Notes under the pieces: model-generated
Database searches by the model: none
Told to the model about the DNA's origin: nothing
The model's input: the letters and a program-made list of their open reading frames with translations, nothing else
Shown: piece by piece, positions 1 through 8,424 of the stretch
How the letters are laid out: every line of letters begins with the position of its first letter
Position numbering within the stretch: the first letter of the stretch is position 1
DNA from: an uncultured Eubacteriales bacterium
Lineage (GTDB): Bacteria; Bacillota; Clostridia; Monoglobales; Monoglobaceae
Length of the DNA: 64,000 bases
Direction of reading: 5' to 3'
Assembly (NCBI GenBank): GCA_958352815.1
Contig: CATWQA010000009.1
Location: 7,192-71,191 of the forward strand
Translations under genes and position numbers: made by a program

Positions 1-1
1 C

Positions 2-100
2 GTTGAGGAGTTTTATAAAAAGCAGGGTTATAAGAGAAACGGAGAAGAGGATGAGGAGGAGGGCTGCCCCCATATTTGGATGGGTAAGACCTTGGTTTAA
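2..100 (+). CDS. C-terminal end of a GNAT-family N-acetyltransferase (partial)
   Basis: The frame starting at base 2 is open from the window edge to a TAA at 98-100 and gives 32 residues. It begins VEEFYKKQGYKRNGEEDEEE and ends in a GCPHIWMGKTLV-type tail. The pattern FYxxxGY...EEEGxPHIxMxK is the typical end of GCN5-type acetyltransferases, where it forms the last strands next to acetyl-CoA. Only the tail is visible, so the acceptor is unknown. A GC-rich hairpin with a T-run at 225-256 could end its transcript. Confidence 0.6.
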   Translation, partial: VEEFYKKQGYKRNGEEDEEEGCPHIWMGKTLV

Positions 101-189
101 TAAAAACAATGCCCCTCGTCGCAATACGCCCTTTGTGCTTGCGTTGTCTGTACGACAACGCTGCGCTTTTACGGGCGTTTGCTCCTCCA

Positions 190-256
190 TCCCGAAAAGT
201 CTAACGACTTTTCGGGAGCCCTGCCCGCCCCGTTCCGCCGGGGCGGTTTTTATTTT
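190..256 (+). terminator. Two consecutive hairpins, the second with a T-run
   Basis: The first stem is CCCGAAAAGTC/GACTTTTCGGG around a TAAC loop. The second is CCGCCCC (225-231) with GGGGCGG (240-246), followed by TTTTTATTTTT. The second looks like an intrinsic terminator for the upstream acetyltransferase. The first stem also belongs to the D-type repeat seen again at 2.9 and 59.5 kb, so the terminator may have been brought in by a repeat. Confidence 0.55.
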
Positions 257-373
257 TATAATGGTATTGGATATATGTAAATACCCTATTCGTAGGGGCG
301 CAGCTGCGCCCGCTGACTGAATTAACAGTTCATATATTTTAGCAAGATTGACATAGACGTAGACGTACAAACA

Positions 374-614
374 GTAGGGGGCGGCTTCCCAGACGCCCCG
401 CAGACTATACAACAGTCAACGCTATAGTGTACGGATTTTTAGTTTTATTTAAATACAAATTCCAATTAATTTGTATAATTACATTGGTTTGTAAACGGGG
501 CGTTTGTGACCCCACTTCTTTGAAGTTGGATGGCTCGAAGTATCCCAATTTGTACAAAGTATGTAATGTCAATAACACCCCTAAGTTGTTGCCGATTGGG
601 AAGCCGCCCCCTAC
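374..614. mobile_element. 149-bp inverted-repeat mini-element, copy B1, interrupted
   Basis: The left terminal repeat is GTAGGGGGCGG...ACGCCCCG at 374-400. The right terminal repeat is its inverse, but it is split by a foreign 92-bp insert at 505-596. Removing the insert restores a 149-bp element with 27-bp terminal inverted repeats, the same size as copy B2 at 16860-17008. It has no coding capacity, as expected of a miniature non-autonomous element. Confidence 0.65.
505..596 (+). mobile_element. 93-bp double-hairpin element, copy G1, inserted in B1
   Basis: It begins TGTGACCCCACTTC and ends GTTGTTGCCGAT. Near-identical 93-bp sequences occur on the opposite strand at 43520-43612, 45171-45263 and 54395-54487, with a truncated copy near 54208-54268. 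Here it lies inside the right terminal repeat of B1 and deleting it restores that repeat without any target duplication. It contains an ACTTC-TTT-GAAGT hairpin and a second variable hairpin. Confidence 0.6.
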
Positions 615-826
615 GAATTGGTGGGTTACATATATCCAAACCTGATTATTTTGATAAAGGCTTTGGCAACATTGCCGCCGCTTTCATCGTCGCACTATGC
701 CCTCATAGCGTAGGCTTGCCTGTTCGCCAAGCCTACGCCTTTATGGGCATGTGCTCCGACGAGGCGGCAAAACGCCCGCAAAACCACTCAACTTTTTAAA
801 TTTTTGTTAATATCTTCAAAATTCGG

Positions 827-855
827 TTGTATTTTCGCTTTATTTGTGATACAAT
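827..855 (+). promoter_or_regulatory. Candidate sigma-A promoter for ftsH
   Basis: TTGTAT (827-832), a 17-base spacer and TACAAT (850-855) lie 72 bases before the ftsH start. Confidence 0.5.
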
Positions 856-927
856 CTTTGATTGTACTATTAGCTTATTGTGAATTTAGTTTGTTCCCTG
901 CGGAATAATATTAATAGGAGGTACAGA

Positions 928-2832
928 GTGAAGAAATATCTAAAAGGTATCGGCTTTTATCTGCTGTTATTCTTGGTTATTGTTATGGTGTTTTACATGA
1001 CAAGGGTCACGCCTCAAACCGAGACGGGCGTGTATTCCGACCTGGTGCGCAGCATCCAGAACCATGAGGTCAGCGAGATTAGCATAGTCGATAGCATTGC
1101 AACCGTAAAGTATAAAAACAGTGATTCCGAGGCGACTGTTGAGGTTCCGGGTTACGGAACTCTGCGCGCCGACGTGGGCGAGGAGATGGAGGCTCAGATT
1201 AAGGACGGTTCTCTTAAGGTGGAGACCCCTCTGCCCTACAGTCCGCCTTGGTGGCTGACCCTGCTGCCCACCTTAGGCTTGGTTATTCTGTTTGCGGTGT
1301 TCTGGTTCATGTTCATGCAGCAGTCGGGAGGCGGCGGCAGAGGAATGATGAACTTCGGCAAGAGCAAGGCGCGCATGACCAACGACAGTCAGTCAAAGAA
1401 AACCTTTGCCGACGTTGCCGGCGAGGAGGAGGAAAAGGCGGAGCTTGAGGAGATTGTTGAGTTCCTGAAAAATCCCGACAGGTTCAGGAGGCTGGGCGCA
1501 AGAATACCCAAGGGCGTCCTTTTGGTAGGCCCTCCGGGAACAGGTAAAACCTTGCTGGCAAAGGCTGTGGCAGGAGAAGCGGGTGTTCCCTTCTTCTCTA
1601 TTTCGGGCTCAGACTTTGTTGAGATGTTTGTGGGCGTGGGCGCTTCCCGCGTCAGAGACCTTTTTGACAATGCTAAAAAGAACTCCCCCTGTATTATATT
1701 CATAGACGAGATTGACGCTGTGGGCAGGCACAGAGGTGCAGGTCTGGGCGGCGGTCATGACGAGAGAGAGCAGACCCTTAACCAGCTGCTGGTTGAGATG
1801 GACGGCTTTGGCGAAAACGAGGGCGTTATAATAATCGCCGCAACCAACCGCCCGGATATTCTGGATCCTGCTCTGCTCAGACCGGGCAGGTTTGACAGAC
1901 AGGTGCTGGTTGACGCGCCGGACGTTGTGGGCAGAGAAGCTATATTAAAGGTTCACACCAGAAATAAGCCTCTGGGCAGCGACGTTAAGCTGGACGTTCT
2001 GGCAAAGACCACAATCGGCTTCACGGGAGCCGACCTTGAAAATCTGGTAAACGAGGCGGCACTTTCCGCAGCGAGAGCCAACAAAAAGGTTATAAATATG
2101 AACGACCTTGAGGAGTCCATAATGAAGGTTGTGGCAGGCCCCGAGAAAAAGAGCAAGAAGGTTACCGAAAAGGAGAAGAAGCTGACGGCGTTCCACGAGG
2201 CGGGTCATGCTGTGGTATCAAAAATGCTTCCCACTCAGGACAGAGTTCATCAGGTTTCCATTATTCCCAGAGGCAGAGCCGGCGGATATACCCTGTCCCT
2301 GCCCAAGGAGGACGTTAGCTACAACAGCAGAACCGAGATGCTTGAGGAAATTGTTGTGTTGCTGGGCGGTCGCGTTGCCGAGAGTTTAACTCTTGACGAC
2401 ATAAGCACCGGAGCCTCCAACGACCTTGAACGGGCGACCAAGATAGCAAAGGCGATGGTGACCAAGTACGGCATGAGTGAGAGACTGGGCGCCAGAACCT
2501 TCGGCGAGCAGCAGGATGAGGTGTTCCTGGGTCTTGAGGCGGGACATTCGGCGGATTACAGCCAGGAGACCGCTGCTGTTATAGACGAGGAAATCCACAG
2601 GATTATCAGCGAGTGCTATGACAGATGTAAGACAATCCTGACGGAGAATATGGAGAACCTGACAAGGGTTGCGGAATTGCTCCTTGAGAAAGAAAAAATC
2701 GAGGGCGAGGAGTTTGACGCTCTGTTTGAGACAGAATCGGAGCCTGAGAATGTTGAGGCAGAAGCTTGTGAGACAGGGGCTGAATTTAAAAATGCTCCCG
2801 CCTCCAAAGACAGTCAAGATGCTGAACAATAA
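928..2832 (+). CDS. ftsH: ATP-dependent zinc metalloprotease FtsH
   Basis: Membrane-anchored AAA+ protease that extracts and degrades membrane and unstable cytosolic proteins. The GTG at 928 is chosen because AGGAGGTACAGA lies directly before it; an upstream in-frame GTG at 880 has no such site. The 634-residue product has a membrane segment near residues 8-27, an external domain and a second membrane segment near 110-130. Walker A (GPPGTGKT) is near 201, Walker B (IIFIDE) near 256, the LLRPGRFDRQ homology region follows, and the zinc site HEAGH is near 423. The acidic C-terminal tail is typical. A hairpin terminator follows, so it is probably a single-gene unit. Confidence 0.97.
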   Translation: MKKYLKGIGFYLLLFLVIVMVFYMTRVTPQTETGVYSDLVRSIQNHEVSEISIVDSIATVKYKNSDSEATVEVPGYGTLRADVGEEMEAQIKDGSLKVETPLPYSPPWWLTLLPTLGLVILFAVFWFMFMQQSGGGGRGMMNFGKSKARMTNDSQSKKTFADVAGEEEEKAELEEIVEFLKNPDRFRRLGARIPKGVLLVGPPGTGKTLLAKAVAGEAGVPFFSISGSDFVEMFVGVGASRVRDLFDNAKKNSPCIIFIDEIDAVGRHRGAGLGGGHDEREQTLNQLLVEMDGFGENEGVIIIAATNRPDILDPALLRPGRFDRQVLVDAPDVVGREAILKVHTRNKPLGSDVKLDVLAKTTIGFTGADLENLVNEAALSAARANKKVINMNDLEESIMKVVAGPEKKSKKVTEKEKKLTAFHEAGHAVVSKMLPTQDRVHQVSIIPRGRAGGYTLSLPKEDVSYNSRTEMLEEIVVLLGGRVAESLTLDDISTGASNDLERATKIAKAMVTKYGMSERLGARTFGEQQDEVFLGLEAGHSADYSQETAAVIDEEIHRIISECYDRCKTILTENMENLTRVAELLLEKEKIEGEEFDALFETESEPENVEAEACETGAEFKNAPASKDSQDAEQ

Positions 2833-2837
2833 TAGAT

Positions 2838-2866
2838 AAAGGGCGTGAGAAAATCACGCCCTTTTT
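2838..2866 (+). terminator. Intrinsic terminator of ftsH
   Basis: Stem AAAGGGCGTGA / TCACGCCCTTT with a GAAAA-type loop and a following T-run, 5 bases after the ftsH stop. Confidence 0.85.
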
Positions 2867-3274
2867 GGGTTGTCAATAAAGGGTTTAGGACTCCGCCCGA
2901 CTCGTCGCATTACGCCTTTGTTGCTCGCCTTGCCTGTTCGGCAAGGCTTCACTTTTACGGGCGTATGCGCCTCTATCCCAAAAAGTCCGGCGACTTTTCG
3001 GGAGCCCTGCGCCCGCAGACAATCCAACAATTTTCACCATAACAAACGGGATTGCCACATACGTAACTCGTTTCTTTCGTAGTACCGTGCAACAACTAAA
3101 ACTTTATATTTAAATTATAATCCCTGTTATTTTATATACTCACATTGGTGTGTCTGTCGCCCGCCCTGTTGCGTTTGCCCTCTCCTCCCCAAACGCACAG
3201 GGCGGGCAAACAAAAGGCAAAGCCTTTATCAAAATAAGTCTTTCTTTTTTTCAAAAGAAAGCTCAAAAAACATA
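2867..3274. repeat. Repeat block between ftsH and the stalk-domain gene
   Basis: No gene. It holds a D-type repeat (2883-3020) with hairpins CTTGCC-TGTTC-GGCAAG and AAAAGTC...GACTTTT. A palindromic GC repeat follows (about 3158-3210, GCCCGCCCTG...CAGGGCGGGC), joined directly to half of the 95-bp element (CAAAGCCTTTATCAAAAT, 3218-3235). The same joined pair occurs inverted at 45356-45436. A small CTTTCTTTT/AAAAGAAAG hairpin lies at 3240-3261. Confidence 0.6.
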
Positions 3275-3303
3275 TTGAGCAATTTTTATTTCCATGCTAT
3301 AAT
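3275..3303 (+). promoter_or_regulatory. Candidate sigma-A promoter
   Basis: TTGAGC (3275-3280), 17-base spacer, TATAAT (3298-3303), 28 bases before the ATG at 3332. Confidence 0.65.
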
Positions 3304-3331
3304 CTGATTATACAAGAAAGGAGAAAGTGAG

Positions 3332-5023
3332 ATGAAAAACAAAATATCTTTAACAGCATTTATAATGATTTTTATAATAAACACGACAACTGTTTTCGGC
3401 TTTGCGTACGGCGACAAAGGCGATTTTATAGGCTTGGAGCAGTTTGCAGGTCAAAATTATGTGATATACAAAAATGCGGATAATGATTGTACTGAGCTTG
3501 CGGTTATTTATGTCGATGATATTCAGGACAGAAGCATTATGATAGAAAGAAAAGAACAGACAGATATAATAAACGAATATTTGATGCACTATGGCGGGGA
3601 AACTTCGCTTGATGTTGCTGCAATTGAAAGACCCAAGCTGAGTTTAATCGGCACAGATACAGCGCCGTACATATCAAAATGGCGTTTAAACGGAAATGAT
3701 TGGATGCATGTTCAAGATACAACCGAGGAAGCGATTTGTGACAATACGGAGGACTTGATTTTTAGCAATGTACCCGTAATAGAGATAATAAACAAGAAAA
3801 TGAAAAATCCTCCATATCCGAGAAATTATAACGGAGTGAGCTTTTCGGAATTTGATACAGACAGCAACGGAAAGTACCTATTGTTTTCCCAAGACGGATT
3901 GAACTATAATATCAGAGTGAAAACCCCTGATGAGGACAATAACAAATACTGTACAGCAAGAAAGAGCTACTACGGAAACGGAATAATTCTTGTTATGGGA
4001 GTAAATGAGTTTGAAAATCTACCCGAATTTAAAAGAACGAAAGGATATAGCAATGACATTATATATATTTTAAACAGTGATTATGAGATTATAAATAAAG
4101 TGTACTTAAATACTCTCAGAGAATGCGCCGGATTTTATAATGGATATTTCTATTTCTATGACAAGGATTACTATGAGAATTACAAATATAATGAATATTA
4201 CTACAAGAGCGATGACGGTATTAATCTTATTCCAATTACCAAAGAGGAATATGATATATCTGAAAAAATGATTAATGAAAGAAAAAATACAACTGAACTT
4301 GGATATATAGCAACCGTCGAATATGATAAAGAAATTGATAAGTCATCATATTATCTTAGTGATTACAAAAATGCTGACAGCAGATATTTAGTTGAATTTG
4401 AAAAAAACAGAGGAGGGTTTAGCACATATACTTGGTCAGACAGTAAAATCTGGGCTAATGAGTATTTTTATAGAAAGTCGGATAATTTAGAAAACTTAAT
4501 AGCATTTGTAACGATTGATGGAATTTACGGAAGTGTACGTCTCCCTGCTGATATGCCCGCCCAAATTTCATACGTAATGTGGGCAACGGAAGATTATGTT
4601 TTTATCGATGTTGACAGAGAAACGTATTATCGCATACCGATTGAAGATAGTTTTAAGAAAAATACAATAGTCCGCCTAAATGATAAAATCTTAGGATTCT
4701 CACAGCCGCCGGTTATGGAGAGTGACCGCACATTAGTACCGATGCGATTCCTGTTTGAGCAAATGGGTGCAGAGGTAGCCTGGGACGAAGCAACACAGTC
4801 AGCGACTGCTTTCGTCCTGACCGGCGAGGGAACGCCCCGCAGCGTGACCTTTGCGATAGACAAAACCACCGCCACAGTCAACGGAATCACTGCCGTAATG
4901 GACGTTCCCGTCCGCCTGATAAATAATCAAACCTTTGTACCTCTCCGTTTCCTCTCGGAAAACTTGGGCTATACCGTAGACTGGGACGAGGCTGCCAATA
5001 CGGCGATTGTTTTAACAAAATAG
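3332..5023 (+). CDS. Exported stalk-domain (copper amine oxidase N-terminal-like) protein
   Basis: The 563-residue product starts with a signal peptide (MKNKISLTAFIMIFIINTTT) after a good AAGGAGAAAGTGAG ribosome site. Residues 30 to about 440 are Tyr/Asn/Asp-rich, beta-propeller-like in flavour, and match no family I can name. The last ~115 residues form a clear stalk domain: two hydrophobic repeats with TLVPMRFLFEQMGAEVAWDE and TFVPLRFLSENLGYTVDWDE. This fold is common in exported clostridial proteins and is thought to act as a structural or wall-proximal module rather than an oxidase. Unlike its neighbours the first two thirds is AT-rich, with many AAA/AAT/ATA codons. Function unknown. It has its own promoter. 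Confidence 0.8.
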   Translation: MKNKISLTAFIMIFIINTTTVFGFAYGDKGDFIGLEQFAGQNYVIYKNADNDCTELAVIYVDDIQDRSIMIERKEQTDIINEYLMHYGGETSLDVAAIERPKLSLIGTDTAPYISKWRLNGNDWMHVQDTTEEAICDNTEDLIFSNVPVIEIINKKMKNPPYPRNYNGVSFSEFDTDSNGKYLLFSQDGLNYNIRVKTPDEDNNKYCTARKSYYGNGIILVMGVNEFENLPEFKRTKGYSNDIIYILNSDYEIINKVYLNTLRECAGFYNGYFYFYDKDYYENYKYNEYYYKSDDGINLIPITKEEYDISEKMINERKNTTELGYIATVEYDKEIDKSSYYLSDYKNADSRYLVEFEKNRGGFSTYTWSDSKIWANEYFYRKSDNLENLIAFVTIDGIYGSVRLPADMPAQISYVMWATEDYVFIDVDRETYYRIPIEDSFKKNTIVRLNDKILGFSQPPVMESDRTLVPMRFLFEQMGAEVAWDEATQSATAFVLTGEGTPRSVTFAIDKTTATVNGITAVMDVPVRLINNQTFVPLRFLSENLGYTVDWDEAANTAIVLTK

Positions 5024-5051
5024 GATTTTTGGAAAGCAAAGGAGAGTTTTT

Positions 5052-5528
5052 ATGATCGGAATAACTATAATATGCGTGGGCAAGCTAAAGGACAGGTTTT
5101 GCCGCGAGGGCGCAGAGGAATACATAAAGCGTTTGCAAAGATTTTGCAGTCTTGACATAATCGAGCTTAAGGACGAGCCCACAAAGGAGGGTGAAAAGGA
5201 GCAGCAGGCAGCCCTCAAAAAGGAGGGGGAGCGGATTTTAAGCCGTATTCCCAAAAGCTCTTATGTAATCTCTCTCTGTGTTGAGGGCAGGGAGCTGAGC
5301 TCCGAGGATCTGTCCCGAAAAATAGAGAGCTTGACCTCGGCGGGAGAAAGCCGCCTGACCTTTATCATCGGCGGCTCTGCAGGACTGTGGGAGGAGGTTA
5401 AGAAAATCTCGGACTTTAAGCTCAGCTTTTCCAAGATGACTTTCCCCCACGGGCTTATGCGGGTGATACTTCTGGAACAGGTGTACAGAGCCTTTACCAT
5501 AAGCTCTAATATAACATATCATAAATGA
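5052..5528 (+). CDS. rlmH: 23S rRNA (pseudouridine1915-N3)-methyltransferase RlmH
   Basis: SPOUT-class methyltransferase that methylates pseudouridine 1915 in helix 69 of 23S rRNA in assembled ribosomes. The 158-residue length is standard for RlmH (155-160). The signature residues are visible: IICVGKLK at the start, FIIGGSAGL at the SAM-binding knot, and LLEQVYRAF...YHK at the end. It starts 28 bases after the stalk-domain gene, with AAAGGAGAG before the ATG, so it may be co-transcribed. Confidence 0.95.
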   Translation: MIGITIICVGKLKDRFCREGAEEYIKRLQRFCSLDIIELKDEPTKEGEKEQQAALKKEGERILSRIPKSSYVISLCVEGRELSSEDLSRKIESLTSAGESRLTFIIGGSAGLWEEVKKISDFKLSFSKMTFPHGLMRVILLEQVYRAFTISSNITYHK

Positions 5529-5598
5529 TTGGCGCACATTGCTGCGATATGTTGAAAAGATTGTAGAGATATTGTGGTATAATGGGCATATTAGATAA

Positions 5599-5627
5599 TT
5601 GACAATTTGGCGGTATCATGGTATAAT
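5599..5627 (+). promoter_or_regulatory. Consensus sigma-A promoter of the MBOAT/DHHW operon
   Basis: A perfect TTGACA (5599-5604), a 17-base spacer and a perfect TATAAT (5622-5627). A second TATAAT lies upstream at 5578-5583 with a poorly spaced TTGAAA. Confidence 0.85.
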
Positions 5628-5680
5628 TTAGGCAGTATGCGTTTAAGATGGACAAGCGCTGAGGGGAGAACAGGAGCGGT

Positions 5681-7072
5681 ATGGTTTTTTCAAGTTTACT
5701 ATTTTTGTGTATATTTCTGCCCGTTGTGTTGCTGCTGTATTTTTGGAACAGTAACATAACCTACAGGAACACCGTTATGGTCATAGCTTCGCTGATTTTT
5801 TATGCCTGGGGAGAGCCTGTTTGGGTTATTGCCTTGCTGTTCAGCGCGGCTATCGATTATGTCAACGGACTTATTATCCACAAGTATTTCGGCAAGTGGC
5901 AGGCAAAGCTGGCGCTTATTGCCTCTCTGGTGCTTAACCTTGGAATACTTGCCACCTTTAAGTATTCAAGCTGGATAGTGAGCAGCATAAACGGCGCCTT
6001 CGGGATTAACATTCCCTATTACGACTTTGCGCTGCCTTTGGGAATTTCTTTCTATACGTTCCAGACCCTGTCCTACACAATAGATATGTACAGGGGCGAG
6101 ATTGAGGTGCAGAAGAACCCACTCAGCTTCCTGTGTTACGTTTCCATGTTTCCCCAGTTGGTTGCGGGTCCTATTGTCCGCTACATAGATATTGAAAAAC
6201 AGATTAACAACAGACATATAACCCTGAGGGGCTTTGAGTACGGTATACTCAGGTTTGCCCAGGGTATGGTGAAGAAGGTCGTGTTTGCCAACGGCGTGGG
6301 CGCAATTGCCACGGCTCTTCTTGAAAGCAACCCTGCCTCGTCGGTTCTGTCCGCCTGGGTGGGAATAATAGCCTATACTTTCCAGATTTATTTTGACTTT
6401 TCGGGTTATTCGGACATGGCGATCGGTATGGGAAGAATGTTCGGATTTAACTTTTTGGAGAACTTTAACTATCCCTACATTTCCAAAAATGTTACCGATT
6501 TTTGGAGACGGTGGCATATCTCTCTGAGCACCTTTTTCAGAGATTATGTGTACATACCCTTAGGGGGCAACAGGAAGCACCAGGTGTTCAACATCTTCTT
6601 TGTGTGGATGCTGACAGGTTTGTGGCACGGCGCAAGCTGGAACTTTGTGCTTTGGGGCGTGTATTACGGAGTGCTCCTGATTATCGAGAAGAAGATGTTC
6701 AAGGGTGCGCTTATGAGGCTGCCTGCCTTTTTCGCCCATCTGTATACCATGATAATCGTGGTGCTGGGCTGGGCGCTGTTCTACTTCACGGATATGAATG
6801 ACCTTAAAAACTGGTTTATATGCGCCTTTGGCGGAACGGGCAAGCTGTATGATTACACAGGCTTTACCACGCTCATGTCCAATATATGGCTGCTGATTGC
6901 CGCAGGGATTGCGTCAACACCTGTTTTGCGAAAGGGATACAGATGGTTTGCCGACAAGTGCGCCGCGCTTAACATTTTGGTAACTCCGGTTCTGGTTGTT
7001 GCTCTGCTGGCGTTCTGCTTTATACTTCTTGTGGGCGAGTCTTACAATCCGTTCTTGTATTTCAGGTTTTAA
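5681..7072 (+). CDS. MBOAT-family membrane O-acyltransferase (AlgI/PatA-like)
   Basis: A 463-residue polytopic protein of the membrane-bound O-acyltransferase family, which moves acyl groups, usually acetyl, across the membrane for attachment to extracellular polymers. Visible hallmarks are SFYTFQTLSYTIDMYRG (about 123-139), FWRRWHISLSTFFRDYVYIPLGG (about 274-296) and the presumed catalytic His in GLWHGASWNFVLWG (His316). Alternating hydrophobic segments run through the whole length. It is followed after 23 bases by a DHHW protein, the usual partner. The polymer (wall polysaccharide, teichoic acid or exopolysaccharide) cannot be told from sequence. Confidence 0.9.
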   Translation: MVFSSLLFLCIFLPVVLLLYFWNSNITYRNTVMVIASLIFYAWGEPVWVIALLFSAAIDYVNGLIIHKYFGKWQAKLALIASLVLNLGILATFKYSSWIVSSINGAFGINIPYYDFALPLGISFYTFQTLSYTIDMYRGEIEVQKNPLSFLCYVSMFPQLVAGPIVRYIDIEKQINNRHITLRGFEYGILRFAQGMVKKVVFANGVGAIATALLESNPASSVLSAWVGIIAYTFQIYFDFSGYSDMAIGMGRMFGFNFLENFNYPYISKNVTDFWRRWHISLSTFFRDYVYIPLGGNRKHQVFNIFFVWMLTGLWHGASWNFVLWGVYYGVLLIIEKKMFKGALMRLPAFFAHLYTMIIVVLGWALFYFTDMNDLKNWFICAFGGTGKLYDYTGFTTLMSNIWLLIAAGIASTPVLRKGYRWFADKCAALNILVTPVLVVALLAFCFILLVGESYNPFLYFRF

Positions 7073-7095
7073 ATTTGGTTTAAGGGGACAGAACA

Positions 7096-8292
7096 ATGAA
7101 AACAGCGAGAAGAATTATAACGGTTGTGCTTTTTATAGCCTTTTTGGTTGCCGGGTTTGTAACGGTGGTTATACTGCCCAAGGATGAGGCCGCCGCAAAG
7201 CAGGAGAACAGAAACCTTGCGCAGATGCCCTCGGTGTCCTTTGAAAGAATAAAGTCCGGCGAGTTTGCAAGCGAGTTTGAAACTTATCTTTCGGATAACG
7301 TGGGATACAGAAGCGTTTTCACCAACATTTCTTCCACGTATAAGAACAGCAAGGGCGTGAATAAGTACGGCAAGGTGGTTGAGACCAAGGGCGACCTGGG
7401 CACGGGCAGCACAACAAAAAGCCGCCTGCTGGTTATTGACGACAGGGTTATGGAGGTTTACAGCGCAGATAAGGAGGCGCAGCAGGAGTATATCGATATG
7501 GTTGACTTCTATGCCCAAAAGCTCCCTGCAAGCATAAATATGTACTCCATGATAATCCCTACTCAGATTGACTTTATGCCCTTTTACAACACTGTGGGAG
7601 ACAGCGAAAAGGAAGCTATAGATTATTTTTACTCAAACTTTAATCCGAGGGTGAAGAACATAAACGTGTATGACACTCTAAAGGAGAAGTTTGACAATAA
7701 CGAATACGTTTATTTCAGAACCGACCACCACTGGACGGCTCTGGGCGCTTACTACGCTTATCGGAAGATGGGCGAGGATATGGGCTTTACGCCCATGGAG
7801 CTCTCTGAGTTCCAAAAGGGAGAGGTGCCCGATTTCCTGGGATATTTGTACAGCCAGGCGGAGGCAACCGGATTGTCTCAGCATAAGGACACAATCGAAT
7901 ATTATAAAAATGCCGTTAACGACATTGAGTTTAAGTGCGTGACCTACAGCTACATTCCCGGGGAGGAATTTTTGTATCACGGCAAGATGTTCGACCCGGG
8001 TCAGGGAACTTCCTATACAATGTTCTTAGGGGGCGACCAGCCTTATATAGAAATTGACTCTCAAAGCCCCAACGACAGGACGCTGCTCATGATTAAGGAC
8101 TCTTATTCCAACGCCCTGCTGCCCTGGCTCACTTGCGCCTATAACAAAATAATAGTTATTGACGCCAGAACCTTTGACCAGTCAATCACGAAAGTTTTGA
8201 ATACAACGCCTATAGATGATTTTCTGATTACCAACTATATAATGGGCACAAATTTCAGGGATTACATCAAAATGTGCATGGATATTTATTAA
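7096..8292 (+). CDS. DHHW-family SGNH-like O-acetyltransferase partner (AlgJ/AlgX-like)
   Basis: A 398-residue protein with an N-terminal membrane anchor (about residues 6-28) and an extracellular part. The name-giving motif is present as RTDHHWTALGAYYAY (about residues 208-222), and the nucleophile Ser lies in MIKDSYSNALLPWL (about 334-347), as in SGNH-hydrolase-like acetyltransferases. These proteins complete transfer of an acetyl group exported by an MBOAT partner to a surface polysaccharide. The preceding MBOAT gene supports this. ENRNLAQMP after the anchor is also typical. No clear terminator follows. Confidence 0.85.
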   Translation: MKTARRIITVVLFIAFLVAGFVTVVILPKDEAAAKQENRNLAQMPSVSFERIKSGEFASEFETYLSDNVGYRSVFTNISSTYKNSKGVNKYGKVVETKGDLGTGSTTKSRLLVIDDRVMEVYSADKEAQQEYIDMVDFYAQKLPASINMYSMIIPTQIDFMPFYNTVGDSEKEAIDYFYSNFNPRVKNINVYDTLKEKFDNNEYVYFRTDHHWTALGAYYAYRKMGEDMGFTPMELSEFQKGEVPDFLGYLYSQAEATGLSQHKDTIEYYKNAVNDIEFKCVTYSYIPGEEFLYHGKMFDPGQGTSYTMFLGGDQPYIEIDSQSPNDRTLLMIKDSYSNALLPWLTCAYNKIIVIDARTFDQSITKVLNTTPIDDFLITNYIMGTNFRDYIKMCMDIY

Positions 8293-8363
8293 ACCGCAGG
8301 AATTGATATGTTGGGTTTTTAAATGTAATTTGTAACTTTTTTGTTAGATTTTTGTAATTTCTC

Positions 8364-8392
8364 TTTACAAATTTGTAATAATGTGTTATAAT
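8364..8392 (+). promoter_or_regulatory. Sigma-A promoter of veg
   Basis: TTTACA (8364-8369), 17-base spacer, TATAAT (8387-8392), 32 bases before the TTG start. Confidence 0.75.
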
Positions 8393-8424
8393 ACAAAAAA
8401 TGTATGTGAAGAGGGGTTGGATAA

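Larger units (their letters stand above)
101..826. repeat. Gene-free repeat block upstream of ftsH
   Basis: No credible gene lies here. In order it holds a D-type hairpin repeat (107-245), a short GC-rich palindromic repeat (about 290-318), a 149-bp inverted-repeat element interrupted by a 93-bp-class element (374-614), half of the 95-bp element (648-665) and a second D-like hairpin unit (about 676-775, with GTAGGCTTG...CAAGCCTAC). Open frames through it are chance readings of repeats. Confidence 0.6.

Noticed and set aside
371..614. CRISPR-like impression from repeated GC-rich blocks
   Set aside because: Repeats are dispersed inverted-repeat elements, not regularly spaced direct repeats with unique spacers; no cas gene is present.
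530..799. Open frames of 60-110 codons in the intergenic regions at 0.0-0.8, 2.8-3.1, 11.7-11.9, 22.3-22.6, 43.5-43.8, 44.7-45.5 and 54.5-54.9 kb
   Set aside because: They run through hairpin repeats and mini-elements, recur in several frames and both strands, and lack ribosome sites.
3332..5023. Copper amine oxidase activity for the three stalk-domain proteins
   Set aside because: Only the N-terminal-like stalk domain is present; the catalytic oxidase domain and its topaquinone site are absent.
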